From: Thalassia testudinum
Taxonomy: Eukaryota; Streptophyta; Magnoliopsida; Alismatales; Hydrocharitaceae
NCBI GenBank assembly: GCA_037157565.1
Contig: JAZHRO010000002.1
Coordinates: 78,728,001-78,792,000 of the forward strand
DNA length: 64,000 bases
Direction: 5' to 3'
Below, one piece after another: positions 1 through 11,962 of the stretch. Under the pieces are notes generated by a model, which searched no databases, had not been told where the DNA came from, and saw only the letters and a list, made by a program, of their open reading frames with translations. Within the stretch, counting starts at the first letter, position 1. Each line of letters starts with the position of its first letter. A program made the position numbers and the translations under genes.

Positions 1-540
1 GTGAATTAGGGTTTATAACCCCAATTTGAGACCTACCTTGACCTAAACCCACTAGTACCTAACGTAATCAACCTAGCCACCTAAGTTTTGACCCACACAC
101 ACCATCCACACAAAAATACCTAGTCTAGAGTTCTCTAGGACTCTCTGCCATGTGTTGTTGCCTTGGCTGCTAAAATTAGCAACCAAGAGCCATTCAATTT
201 TTAGATCCACATTTGGTGGATCTAAAAACCACCATCCATCCTCTCTCTCACTCTCCCATGAGCTCCCACCATAGGCCTCTCTAGAGAATTCCATAATTCT
301 CTAGAGAGCTTCCCTTAGGTCTATAAGAAGACCTAAGGGCTAGCACTTTGGACCCATTCATTCTTGGCTCCATTTTAGCTTAGCTTCATTCCACCTCCAC
401 TCCACCTTCACGAGTAGCTTCACCATGTCCACCACCATCTCCACACCAAGATGTTGGATCACCTCCTCAACCTCTCTCCAAGGGTCGGCCTAAGCACCAT
501 TGGCTGCCCCTCCTTCTACTACCCCTTGGATTTTTCAAAG
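1..540. other. hairpin-rich non-coding segment, LTR-like
   Basis: No coding region is seen. The stretch holds a series of inverted repeats. There are perfect stem-loops at 198-228 (13-bp arms), 277-308 (14-bp arms, 4-nt loop) and 312-339 (11-bp arms, 6-nt loop). Imperfect ones lie at about 122-142 and 163-186. The loop of the last perfect hairpin contains a TATA-like CTATAAG. A pyrimidine-rich, CCA-rich stretch follows at 360-540. This order (palindromes, TATA-like box, C-rich stretch) resembles the promoter half of the LTRs seen elsewhere in the window, so an LTR fragment on the + strand is a reasonable guess. Neither terminus is visible. Confidence 0.4.
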
Positions 541-766
541 CTTGTATCCCCATGATACTTTTTTCAACATGTTTCAATACTCTATCTTGTTGAGCAGATG
601 GATACCTTAGGCCTGAGGTTCATTCCTAGCTCTATAATGAATAAATCTTTCGCTGAGCCCAGCTTCACCACCCCTAGAAAGGCGGCTGACCTAGTGGTGA
701 AATGGGCAGTTACTACCAGGGCGGAGTAAAGGAAGTTTATCTGCCAACTAGCAGATGCTAACACCA
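541..766 (+). other. unclassified segment, possible coding remnant
   Basis: One + frame from about 570 can be read for some 60 codons with a single stop (TAG near 727). It contains MDTLGLRFIPS and KAADLVVKWAV, which look like ordinary protein sequence. I do not recognise a family. The segment ends at 766/767, where the RNase H remnant of element A starts abruptly. The junction is therefore a breakpoint that removed the 5' part of A. It could be a piece of another retroelement. Confidence 0.25.
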
Positions 767-2387
767 CCTGACAAGGCTTAGCGTAACTACATGGTTACTG
801 AGAAAGAGTTGCTGGCTATGGTATTTAGCCTAGAAAAATTTAGATCATACCTTCAAGGTTTTCGTGTCATCATCTACTCGGATCACACTTCAGTGAGGCA
901 CGTACTTGCGAAGAAGGATGCGAAACCTCGACTAATCTACTAGATCTTGTTGTTGCAAGAATTTGACCTCGAGATTTGCTATAAGGCGGGGAAACAGAAC
1001 GTGGTAGGTGATCACTTATCTCGCCTTCCTTCTTCTGTCATTGACCCGTCTGGTCCAATCACAGAGCATTTTCCAGATGAGCATCTATTGGCTATTCACG
1101 GTCTCCCCTGGTTTATTGATATGGTAAACTACTTGGTTATGGGGAAAGTCCCACCAGATTAGGCAACTTTCAGGTGGGACAAGCTAATCTCTGAGGCCAA
1201 GTACTATAATTGGGAGTAACCGTATCTCTTCCACATTGGCAATGATCAAGTAATCCGGAGATGCATTCTTGACAACAAGGTCAATGACGTAATCTCATTC
1301 TACCATGACCAGGCTTGCAGTGGCCATTTCTTTGGGTGGAAAACTACAACGAAAATCCTCTAGTGTGGGCTCTTCTTGCCCATGATGTTCAAAGATGCAC
1401 AAACGTATTCCAAGGCATGTTCTCGTTGTCAAACCCTTGGCAACATGGGCCCACGAGATATGATGCCTTTGAATCCAATCATTATGTGCGAAATCTTTGA
1501 CATATGGGGAATTGATTTCATGGGACCCTTTCCAGGATCTAACAGCTTCGAATACATCTTACTCGTTGTTGATTACATCTCAAAATGGATTGAAGCCATC
1601 CCCACTAGTACTAGTGATCACAATGTTATTCTTCGATTCATTCAAGAGAACATCTTTTCCAGATTTGGGGTTCCTAAGGCCATCATCAGTGATAGCAGGT
1701 CTCATTTCAACAATGTACACTTCCAGTCCCTGATGAAAAAGTATGGGGTGACGCATCGTATCTCGACTCCATACCACCCCCAGACTAATGAACTGGTTGA
1801 ACTGTCAAATAGAGAGACTAAGAAGATCCTTCAAGTCACTATTCAGCCTGATAGAAAAGACTGGTCTATTCACCTTCTGAAATCTTTGTGGGCCTATAGG
1901 ACAGCCCACAAAACCCAATTAGGCATGTCTCCCTTCAGACTTGTGTACGATAAGACATGTCACCTTTCCGTAGAGATGGAACACAAGACCTATTGGGTTG
2001 TACGGAAGTGTAATCTAGATCTTATGAAGGCTAGATTACACTGTCGATTGCAAATGAGCGAGATTGAGGAACTACACAATGATGCATACGAGAACTTGCA
2101 AATCTACAAAGAGGGTCAAAGCCTTTCATGACAGGCACATAATGCGAAAATCTTTTCATCCTGGTCAAAAAGTCTTACTCTTTGATGACAAACTCAAACT
2201 CTTTCCAGGCAAACTCAGATCTAAATGGATTAGACCATTCTTGGTGAGACGAGTATTTGGAAATGGAGCTGTTGAAATTAGTGAACTCAGCCATGATTCT
2301 GAGCCTTTTATTATGAATGGTCAGAGACTCAAACCATTCATCAAACTCACTGATCCAAACTTGGTTGTTGTCTCTTTTGATCTCTAA
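767..2387 (+). pseudogene. element A: Ty3/gypsy RNase H-integrase remnant
   Basis: This is the C-terminal third of an Athila-type polyprotein. It starts inside RNase H (TEKELLAMVFSLEKF, then SDHTSVRH and GDHLSRL). It continues through the integrase zinc finger (HDQACSGHF, then CKxC-like KACSRC), the core ([10 protein letters not shown], then SDSRSHF and ELVELSNRE) and the C-terminal tail ending near 2387. The N-terminal half is missing. In-frame stops occur near 941, 1160, 1218 and 1361, and one base is lost near 2110, where the frame shifts (KEGQSLS against KERVKAFH in elements C and D). The second catalytic region reads SDSRSHF where D has SDGGTHF. It is clearly dead, and diverged from C and D. 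Confidence 0.9.
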
Positions 2388-3991
2388 TCTCCCTGAGCTT
2401 ATTGTGCCTAGCTGATGGCATTAAACTTACTGCTTAACGGGAGGCATCCCATCATCTGTTGAAAAAACCCACATATCTCTTCACTGAAATCATATTACAC
2501 TTTAGGGATCATCCATTAGAATAGCCGACTCCACCTTTGGTACTTGTATCAAGGCTTGAAATCATCCGCAACAGTCACCTCGACCCGCCTACCCACCCTT
2601 TGACCCTGTTCTAATGTACGATCTATGCTGAACTTGAACCCACCTAATTTACAATGAGGACATTGCAAATCGTAGGCATGGGGGTATTAAAGTGCAAAAT
2701 GCCGTGAAAATCAAATCACAAAAGGATTTCTTAAAAACAAAAAAAGGGAGGTTGAAAAAAAGGTCCATTTGAGAGAAAAATGAGAAAAAGGACGGAGGAA
2801 AATTGAAAAGAAAAGAAAGGAGCAAAAATATAAAGAAAAAATGGAGTCCCTTAAAAATAATATGGAACTTACCTAACTTCTATGTTGGATCGAATGATGA
2901 ATTAAGACCTGGAAGGCTAAAACTTAAGGGATTAGTGGCGAATATCGACCTTAGGCCTCTTGGATCTGTTCTAAGATTTAAACACTCACGTACTTGTCAA
3001 GATCCGAATTAATCCTCAAGAGGTTAAGGAAAATGCAAAGCTTATGTATTAGGTCTAAGGCTTAGGTACTATTCGACTCCGTTAACCGACCTCTGGTTTG
3101 AGAGACTCAATAACTTAAGCACCCTAAATCACACACAGTTTGGTTCAGTGCACTTAAATATGAAATCATGCCAGAAAACATTTATGCTGTTTTGAAAATG
3201 GTCCTAAAATCTAGATTAAGAGCGACTCGAAAACACAAGTTGATTTGGATGAGTTTCCGATGCGGAGAGGTGGGAAATTACCCTCGAAGATGCGCAATAA
3301 CGTATCGTCTCCTCAGTGCTTGTCTCCTAGGATATCTAAATATCCTACTGGGGGCACGTAAGCACCTTGTGCTGGTTCAGATGCCATGGGCAGCATTATC
3401 ACGAAATGTCGATTGCCAAGGTTTGGATTTAGCTACAGAACGCTATGGGTGGCATTATCTCAAAGTGTCGAAAGCCAGGGTTCAGGGGGTTGCCATGGGC
3501 TGTGATATCTCAAAGCTTTGATTGCCAGGGATCCTGCGAGGATTGATGATTGGGGCAAGGAATTCTATACAGAACGTGTTTAGGGCCAATCCGAGGTTGT
3601 ATCTAAGGAAAAATATAATGAAAAGCAAAAGAGAGAGGAAACTCTCCACAAATGAAAATCTACTGCTATCCCTCTCTCTTACAAAAAGTGCATTGGCAAA
3701 CTGAACCTAGACTAACCATGTTACAAGCACGGGTGCTTTAACCGCTAGGTCCAATGACCCTTAGGATAGTTCCTGCGAGCCTTAGAAACCTTCGTGGCAG
3801 ATTGAGGCGAGAGCTAGTCAGGTTTGGATCTAGGCTGGTACTTGAGTACCTCTAGGCCTATTGTTGGTATTAAGATTTGATTCCTAGAGTTGCAGCTTAG
3901 TAGGGCATCCTGATAATTACATATGACCTAGATAACTGGTTTGATCCATAAGGTTTTGCTAAGGGATTAGCAAAATTTAGGCATGGGAGTA
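2388..3991 (+). other. element A 3' noncoding region with two polypurine-like motifs
   Basis: The region after pol contains the conserved GCTTAACGGGAGGC block (about 2431-2448), a CAATG-AGGA-CATTG hairpin (2652-2665) and a first PPT-like motif GGCATGGGGGTA at 2675-2686. Purine-rich sequence follows (2700-2860). Three imperfect repeats with CCATGGG and TCTCGA-like cores lie at about 3388-3530. A second PPT-like motif, GGCATGGGAGTA, lies at 3980-3991 next to the LTR. The layout is the same in elements B, C and D. Short ORFs here are not supported as genes. Confidence 0.7.
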
Positions 3992-5904
3992 TGATGGGAA
4001 TACCATAATAAGCCCTAACTAGTCAGAGGTAATGAAAGCTCCAACATATCCATATGAGGGTCCTAAATGCTTGACGTTCTATTTTGAGAAGAAAAGATGA
4101 ATACAGGGTTATTTCTACAAAATTAACTGCATTTCCACAAATACAGAATAACCATGGGATCTTTCAGGGGTTTATTAAAGGTCATATGGTCATTAATGTG
4201 TAATAAGTGTGTCCATATAGAACAAAAATAGGTTTTCACGAGATTCAAGAATTAATGGACATCTGAAACCCTAAAAATAGACCCACTTAATTAAATGAGG
4301 TTCTTGTCAGGATAAAATTCATATAACCTTCTGAAAATCATATATAAATATTCCCTAAGGTTTAATACTCTTGATTTGACCATTAGAACCCAATTTGACC
4401 TAAAATAAAGTCTCAGACAGACAGTTGCCCTAATTTGGGTTTATACACAATTTGCCCAAGAAAACTTAGTCAAAACCTAAATCTGACTTCACCATCAGAT
4501 TCCTTGGGTCCAAATTAGGTTGGTACCAAAATTTGGGCCCAATCAGAGATCATCTTGACTAAGTTTGCATTTTGGTCCAGTCTGATTCTTTTTCTTATAG
4601 ACATGCCCCTAACTTTCAAATTCTTTACAAAGACCCCCCAACTTCATCTTCTTTGCGAAAAATCCCCTTCCGCCATTGAGGTCAAACCCGACCTCCAAGC
4701 AACATTGACTAACCCAAATCCTATACTAATGGCAATCAAATCCCACCAAAATTGGTGGGATTGAGGTTCACACCTAGGCAAACAATTTGGGATCAATTTG
4801 GAGTCCCAAGTCTCCATGGATTACTCGTGCGAACGCACAAGAATCATGGGTTCCTTTCCTTCAAGCCCAAGCCATGGAATCCCTCTTTCTTAATTGAAAG
4901 CTTCCCCTGAAGCTCTATAAAGAGCCAGCATGCACAACCTTTTCTCCCTAGCAAGTTTTGGCAAGCCAAATCACCCTAATTTCTCCTCCGGCCATCGAAA
5001 CCTCTGCTCTGGCGACCTCCCTGGATCCTCCTCCTCCGATCGTCCAACCATCAAATTGGACGGCCTAAGTTCTTTCTCTCTTCCTTGCTATCCTCTCTAG
5101 CCAAAGAGAGGATGTGTCTCTGCCTCGTTTGCCGTCGCCGCTTCGCCGTCTCCATCTCCTCCGGCTTCAGTCAATCCATGACTGGAGCTCTCCGGACTTC
5201 TCCCTCTTTTCTAAGACCCTCTTTCTCTTCCTTTCTCCCTCTACATCATTTCTCCCTCATAGACACTCCCAATCGACCACGCAACACACCCCGACGCCCT
5301 CGCCTTCCTTCGCTCTAACGAAGCTCCAGCAACGCCTTAGCTCGCTCCACCATACAAAACTTACCGTCACCAACTCCATTAGCTCCACCTCGACCTCCAC
5401 AACAAAAGCCCTCTATCGATTAGGGCATTCACCCTCTCCATCACTCCACCAGCTAACCCACCTTCGCAACTCCTCCGTCATCAATAGGCATCCATCGGCC
5501 ACCATACACCCTCCACTTGCCACCGCTGAGTTCGCCTTCCCACAGAAAAGCTATTGAGCATTCTAATTAGGGCTTAGTGCTAGTATCATGTGTTTCAGCT
5601 GCCTCACATCACAGCCGTCGTCGCCACCATCTTCTTCGGTGTGTTCTACCTCCAGGCTTCAAATCATTCCGCTACTGCTCTAGATTGAAGCGGCCCCAGG
5701 TCCTGAAGCGTTTCAGGTGCTCAATTGAAGACTGCGACTGCGTCTGTTGCTCCAATTGAAAGAGATCGTCCTGCTGCATTTGTGAGAAGAACGAAGGGAC
5801 TTGATAGTCCCATATCGGTGGGAGAGAAACCAATGCGCAAGCATATATTGATTTTGTCACTTGGGCTTATCGCCTTCGAGAGCACCGAGGTGAGGTCCTC
5901 AAAA
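3992..5904 (+). repeat. element A 3' LTR, truncated
   Basis: The LTR starts TGATGGG directly after the PPT and runs parallel to the LTR of element C. Shared features include a GTGCGAACGCAC palindrome (4827-4838), a TATA box CTATAAAG (4914-4921), a C-rich region (4980-5560) and the block GATAGTCCCA to CTTATCGCC (about 5802-5875). Similarity stops at GAGGTCCTC (about 5900), where element B begins. The rest of the LTR is not found after the right end of B, so it was lost or the junction is rearranged. Short ORFs such as 5085-5318 and 5114-5557 fall in the low-complexity C-rich part and are not credible genes. Confidence 0.75.
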
Positions 5905-8543
5905 TGTTTACGTGTGAAATCGAGGTTTTAAAATACTTCATCGTAGTATAGTCGAAATCACACGAAAATAAATAAAATTTATACTCAAATTTGAAGTCCA
6001 AGGTCGAACACAGGGAGCAAATAGGAATTCACACACTAATCTTCAATTAAAACATAATGAGCACAAAAAATAATCCAAGAATAATGATTTTCAATGAATA
6101 ACCTCTACTCAAAATTGAAGTTCAATGCATAACATGAGTATATCATGAGTTTAAGAGGATAAAAAAATATCTAAGACAAAATAATGGTGATTTAGATAAC
6201 CAATTATTAGTCTTAAGCATATACATATCAATTACTCGATAAATCAAATAAATACGCAATGCCTCAAATAATGCCACAGTGTTTTCAACCAAGTCAGATG
6301 CCGGGTCTGATGACCAGACAACTTAACAACATGAGAATAGGGCTTCTTCGTCTTCACTTCTTTGCTTCTCTTTCTATTCTTCTTAATTCCTCTTCAGCTT
6401 CTCTTCGTTAGAGGCAAGACCCTTCTCTACAACTAAGTGTTGGGAGATTGCCCTGAAGAGTAAAACCCCTACCCCTCTCTCTCTTTCTTCTCTTTCTCTC
6501 AAACCTAGAGCAATGTTGGATCTGGTTACGGGTTATCGGGTAAAGGGTCTAGGTCTGCGTGCATGTGGGCACGGACGAGGGTGCGCGGGTGAAAGGGACC
6601 TCATCCTCGATGTCTGAGGCGATAAGCCTTAGGCACAAAACACATTTATGTGTTGTCATGCGCCTTTCTCCCATTGATGTGGGACTAAATCAACCCCCCT
6701 TCCTTCACGCATCCAAGTGGCAGTAGCTGAAGACGTCTTTGAGCAATTGTCAAGCTGCACCTACTGGGGCCTTCAATGGAGGACCTGGGGGAGATCCTGT
6801 GATGTGTCTGCGTGACCTACAGGTAGCATCCATGAAGAACACGACCGTGTCGTGATGAACAAGCTGGAGACGATGGTGAAGGTGGCGGAGCTCCAGCCAA
6901 AAACCTGAAAGCAAGAATAAGGCCTCATGGCCACATTAGAATACCTCAGGGGGATCACCGAGTGATGGCGGATGTGGTGGTGGTGGTTTTGTAGCGTGAG
7001 CATGTGTGTGGTGGTCGAACGGGTTGTTTGGTGGAGGTTCTGAGTGGGCGATAAGGTGAAATAGGAGAGGGGCTTTTAAGTATGGAGATCGACAATGCTT
7101 TTGGGAGTTGTGGCAAGGTGAACGGTGGTGTGTAGTGAGCTCTCAACCTCACTGGAGCTTGGCCGAAGCGAAGGAAGACAAAGGCCGAATGGCGTGAACG
7201 ATGGTCGAAACGAGAGGATAACGGGGGGGAAAGAGAGTAGAGAGAGGGAGAAAGCTAAGGGTCCTAAACTAATGGACGAGAAGGCAAGGATGGCGTCAGC
7301 TTTGATTGGTCGACATCGGGGAAGGTGAAAACTCCAGTGGAGGTGCGGCGAGGAAGACGGAGATCTAGGAGCCCTTGAGTTGGTCGTCGAGGAGCGGACG
7401 AAGAAGGAGAGGAACGTGGCACTCCCAATTTGGTCGTTGGGAGACCGAAGGACGATGGAGGGAGGAGCTAGTCGGAGCTAAGTCGAAGATGGCTGGGGAA
7501 GGAGTTTGAAGAGGTTATTTAGGCCAAAACCTAGCTTAGGAGGTAAGGGAGTCAAGGCGAAGCTTATATAGAGCTTAGGACCTACTGCAAATAAGGGAAG
7601 AAGCTCGACGAGCTTCGAAATTTCAGGTGCAGAAATCCCTAAAATTTTGAAGGTTCGCAATAGCTTTTGGCTTTGATTCCAAGTCCAAGAAGTTGCTTAG
7701 TTGATTAGGAATCATCTGAGGAACACTCCTTCCAATTTTAAAGGAGACTTATTAAAGGATCAGAGATCTTTCCTTAATTGAAGGTCTGCTGCTCGGTGGG
7801 TTTAGGAATTGGCTTGAAGGAAGGTGGCAGGGACCTTTGTATGAAGATGCTGACAAAGATGGGGGTTTGATGCAAATATTTCAAAAGTTAAGGGCATAAA
7901 TGAGAGAAAAAGTGCTAGATTGGACCAAAATGCAAACTAGGTCAATATTTAAAACCTAAGTTGGTTTAAGCAAAAACCTAATTGGGCCCAAATTTTGATA
8001 CAAAACTAATTTGGACCCAAGGAATATGATGGTGAAGTCGGATTTAGGTTTTGACCAAGTTTGATTGGGTAATTTATGTAAAAACCTAAATTAGGGTAAT
8101 TGTTTGTCTGAGACTTTATTTTAGGTCAAAATAGGCTTTGATGGTCAAATCAAGCCTGCCAAACCCTAGAGAATGTTTTTCTATGACTTTTAGAGGGTTT
8201 AGGTGAATCTTTTCCTGACTAGAACCTCAGTTAATTAAGTGGGTCTGTTTTTAGGATTTCAGATGTCCATTAATTCTCATAACGCGTGAAAACCGTTTCT
8301 ATCTACATGGACCCTGTTGTTATACTTTAATGCATATTTGACCTTTAATAAACCCCTGAGAAATCCCATGGTTGTTCTGCATTCATGATATGATGGTAAA
8401 ATTGTAGTTTTAACCCTGGTTTCATGTTAAACTTCAAAAAGGATGTACAGTGAATTACGATCCTTTGGTGGTTATGCTGAAGCATTTATCAATGAATTAT
8501 GACTAATTAAAGATAAATATGGCTGATGATGATGTTATCATCA
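5905..8543 (-). repeat. element B 3' LTR (left copy)
   Basis: The LTR runs from TG at 5905 to CA at 8543, about 2.64 kb. On the sense strand it starts TGATGATAACATCATCA, a terminal palindrome. It has a TATA box within 7564-7573 (CTATATAAG on the - strand), with a GAAGCTCG/CGAGCTTC hairpin just upstream (7590-7606). The conserved U5 motif lies at 5999-6020. It matches the right copy over most of its length, but with many substitutions and indels, and the first ~80 bases differ strongly. The element is therefore old, or recombined. Confidence 0.85.
5999..6020 (-). promoter_or_regulatory. conserved U5 motif, element B left LTR
   Basis: On the sense strand it reads TTGCTCCCTGTGTTCGACCT, about 110 nt from the LTR 3' end. 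The same block occurs in the LTRs of C, D and, with changes, of the right-hand family. Its role is unknown. Confidence 0.6.
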
Positions 8544-10663
8544 TACCCTTATGCCTAACTTTTGCTAATCCTTTAGCAATATCTTATGAAATTAACTTGA
8601 ATTCTAGACCATGTTTTGATGTTCAAAGTCTTGATTTATTCTTCTCTTTAGAAATTAAGTCAGAATGCCAATAATAGGCCTAGAGGTACTCAAGTACCGA
8701 CCAAGATCCGAACCTGACCAGCTTTAGCCTCAGTCTTCTGTGAAGGCTTCTAAGGCCCACAGAAACTATCCTAAGGTTTGTTGAACCCCACAGTTAAAGC
8801 ACTCATAAATGTAACATGGTTAGTCCAGGTTCAGTTTACAGTGCATTTTTGTAAGAGAGAGAGATGGAAGAATTTTTGCACTTTTGGAGAGTTTTCTCTC
8901 TCTTTTTCTTGATTATTTCTAGCTTTGGATTGGCTCAAAAAAACACAGTCTGTATCGGATTCCTTGCTCCCATCATCAATCCTCGCAGGATCCCTAGCAA
9001 TCGATGCTTTGGGATAACAGCACCCATGGCAACCCCCAGAACCCTGGCTTTCGACACTTCGAGATAGTGTCTCCCATAGCATTCCGTAGCTAAATTCAGG
9101 CCTTGGTAATCGACATTTCAGGATAATCTCGCCCATGGTACCTGAACTAGCGCAAGGTGCTTACATGCCCCCGATAGGATATTTAGATATCCTAGGAGAC
9201 AAGCACCGAGGAGACGGTATGTTATTGCACATCTTCGAGGGGAATTTCCCACCTCTCCACGTTGGGAACTCATCCAAATCAACTTGTGTTGATAAGCCTC
9301 TCCTAATCTAGGTAGCTTTTTCAGAATAGGAAACACTTTTGCGTGATTTTGATTATTAAGTGCACTGAATTAGACTGTGTGTGGATTAGAGTGCTTAGGT
9401 TATCGAGTCCCACAAACCAGAGGTTAGTTAACGAGGTCGAATACCCCCTAAGCCTTAGACCTAATACATAAGCTTCGCATTTTCCTCAACCTCTTGAGGA
9501 TTATCCAAATCTTAATGGATACTTGAATTTTTAAGCCCTAAAACAAGCCCAAGAGGCCTAAGATCAGCACTTATACTAATCTCTTTATCTCTCTATTCTT
9601 TTGGGACTTAATTTTTTTCTTTTGATTTGGTCTAGAACTTAAGTAGATTCCATAATCTTTTACTAATTACTATCACCTTTTTGTTTCAAATTGTAGCTCC
9701 TTTTTAACATTTAAATCACCTCCTCATTTCCTCCTTAAAAATGATATGCAATTAATCTCACAAAATTTCCTCCCCTTTCCATTTTTTTGTTCTTTTTTAT
9801 TTTTTTATTTTTTTGGTTTTTTGGATATGAGTATTTTTTTGTGAGAACCCTTCAAAAACTCAATTTTTTGTGTTTGCACTTTAACACCCCCCATGCCTAA
9901 GTTTTGCAATGTCCTCATTGTAAACTAGAGGGTATGAAATCAGTTTGGGTTCAAGGATTAGAACAGGGTCAATAAGTGGGTGAACTGGTTGGGACGAATG
10001 TTGCAGACGATTTCAAGCTCTGGTACAAGTACCAGACGTGGAGTCAACTGTTCTAAAACTGAACTTAGAGTATAGTAGATGTGAAGCCCAAAAGGATAAT
10101 CAGAAAGATCTCGGGTTTTTGGAATGATGGGTTGCCTCCTGTTAAGCGCTAAATTCAATGCCTTCAGCCAAGTAGAAAGTGGTTGAGTAGTGGTCAAATC
10201 AAATGAGTTTTGTAGAACAAGCACCTTGATCAAAAGCTGGGTTGGTCCAACTAGGTGCTTATTCAGATCTACAGGCTGATGATGTAGCCCAAACCCAATC
10301 AATCTTGTGGGATGATGGATGTGAATCAATAGATGTGGTGCCCATCAAATACTTTGAGGCTCAAGAAGATATGGAAGTGAAAATCGCAGGTTTGGCTAAT
10401 TATAATCAGCCTGGTCAAAGTGAGGATCCTCAAATGAAAATGGATTTGTGGAGGATGTGAGATCCCTACGAGAGTGATCAGAGAAAGATGGGAAATGATT
10501 AGTAGTCTGATTGATGTCCGAAACCTAATTCAAATGTGGAGAAGAATCATGTTCAACCGGATCATCGAGAGGAGAATCAGAGTAGAAGTTGATTCCGGTT
10601 GCAGGTCAGGGTTGGGTTCGGATTCGAGAAGGTTCTGTATGTGTTGTATAAGAGGTGGCATCT
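8544..10663 (-). other. element B 3' noncoding region
   Basis: Read on the - strand, this region follows the acidic ORF. It has the GCTTAACAGGAGGC-like block (about 10130-10150), the CAATGAGGACATTG hairpin and first PPT-like motif (9884-9918), a T-rich (sense A-rich) tract (9600-9850), repeats with TCGAAA and CCATGGG cores (about 8990-9140) and a decayed PPT at the LTR edge (8544-8554, two T interruptions). An apparent ORF at 9958-10329 runs through the conserved noncoding block and is not credible. The part 10170-10660 has no counterpart in C or D. Confidence 0.65.
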
Positions 10664-11962
10664 TTAAGACAAATCATTTACCTCGATGTTAGAATCAAAG
10701 GATGGGTCGTGGTCGTTGAGGTCATAGATTGGTTCATAATTGTCAGGAAACAAAGGTTCTCCAAAATTAGAGTAAGATTCGAAATCGTCAGAGAATTTGC
10801 GAGTATTATGTTCTGAATCTGATTCCAGATCGGAAGTTCCACCACGGAGTAAATCAAGATGTGGAGAAGTAGCAACCTGACTTGGTTCTAACCTATTTTC
10901 GGATTCTGAGCTCAAAAAGGTGTCCCTAATAGGCATAGGCTCGGGTTCTTGGCTCCTAGGGTAGACCTAATTAAATCTCAACTCTTCTAGCTCCTCTACT
11001 TCTGTATCATAGATTGGCATGTTTTTCGACAAATTGATCTGCATTTTTGAGGAGTCTAAAGAGGTGTACTCATTAAATGCAGGCCCTAAATCATATTTCA
11101 AATTCGACATCTGTGTTTCATCACATGGGGCCTCATCATCATCCCAATTAGGCTCAGATCTAGATTCTAGATCAAAGGTAGGCATTGGGTCACTAGGATC
11201 TAGGTCGGGCTCTATAGGGCTGTCAGAATTGCTCTTGAGAGTCACCTTATCATAATAAGGGACGGGATTTACACTATCAAGAGGTTCTATTTCAATTTCA
11301 TCATCACAGGTGTCTGGGAAAACTAGGCTTGATGGACCAGCTTCCTGGTTTCCTAGGGCTGGTTCGCAATTGTGATCACCTGTACTTGGATCCTCCCAAC
11401 CCATCTTAAGATCAGGCATATCGATTTGTACGTAATTTGAATCATAATCCATTTGGATTGGGGGTCCATAACAACCTCGATTTTCTTTGTCAGGCTCTGG
11501 GAAATCATACTGATCCTCAATGCTGTTCCAAGGTGTCTTATCAATTTCTGAAGGGATGTACGGGTAATTTTGATCAATGGTTTGCTATAATGTGTTCAAC
11601 ATACACCCACGTTTTTCCATGAGATCTTGGTACATCTCCCAAAGGTGTGGATGGGACAAACAATGTATATACTCGGTATTATGTAGTCTCCACAATTCAT
11701 TGTACTCAGTTAAAAGATCATCCTGGGTTGAACCATGTATCAATTGTGTAAATAGCAATCCAGCACGAATCATGATATGGGTTGTTGTTTCAGGGATATT
11801 AACTTGAATCTTGCTAACTAGATTTGAGGTCCTGAGATAATCATCATGGTGTTTAAGAGCAACCAAAATCATCTTCTCTTTCTTGCTCATTTGGGACTCA
11901 AGTTTCGTAAATAGTTTTCCTAAGTTGTCGAGCTGCATTTTCAAATCAAGTGGTGGAATCAA
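10664..11962 (-). pseudogene. element B acidic ORF of unknown function (two in-frame TAG stops)
   Basis: On the - strand one frame stays open from about 11962 to a TAA at 10664-10666, roughly 430 codons. It is interrupted only by TAG at 11585-11587 and TAG at 10967-10969. The first ATG is at 11936-11938; an in-frame TTG lies 8 codons upstream. The first ~125 residues look helical and could form a coiled coil (KLFTKLESQMSKKEKMILVALK, broken here by commas: KLFTKLES, QMSKKEKM, ILVALK). The rest is very rich in Asp, Glu, Ser, Pro and Asn and is probably disordered. I see no gag, PR, RT, RNase H, IN or CCHC motif. It occupies the place of gag-pol between leader and 3' region. No frameshift is seen, which argues for past selection on the frame. 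Function unknown. Confidence 0.6.

Noticed and set aside
9958..10329. ORF of 123 codons in element B on the - strand
   Set aside because: It crosses the GCTTAACGGGAGGC block that is non-coding in A, C and D.
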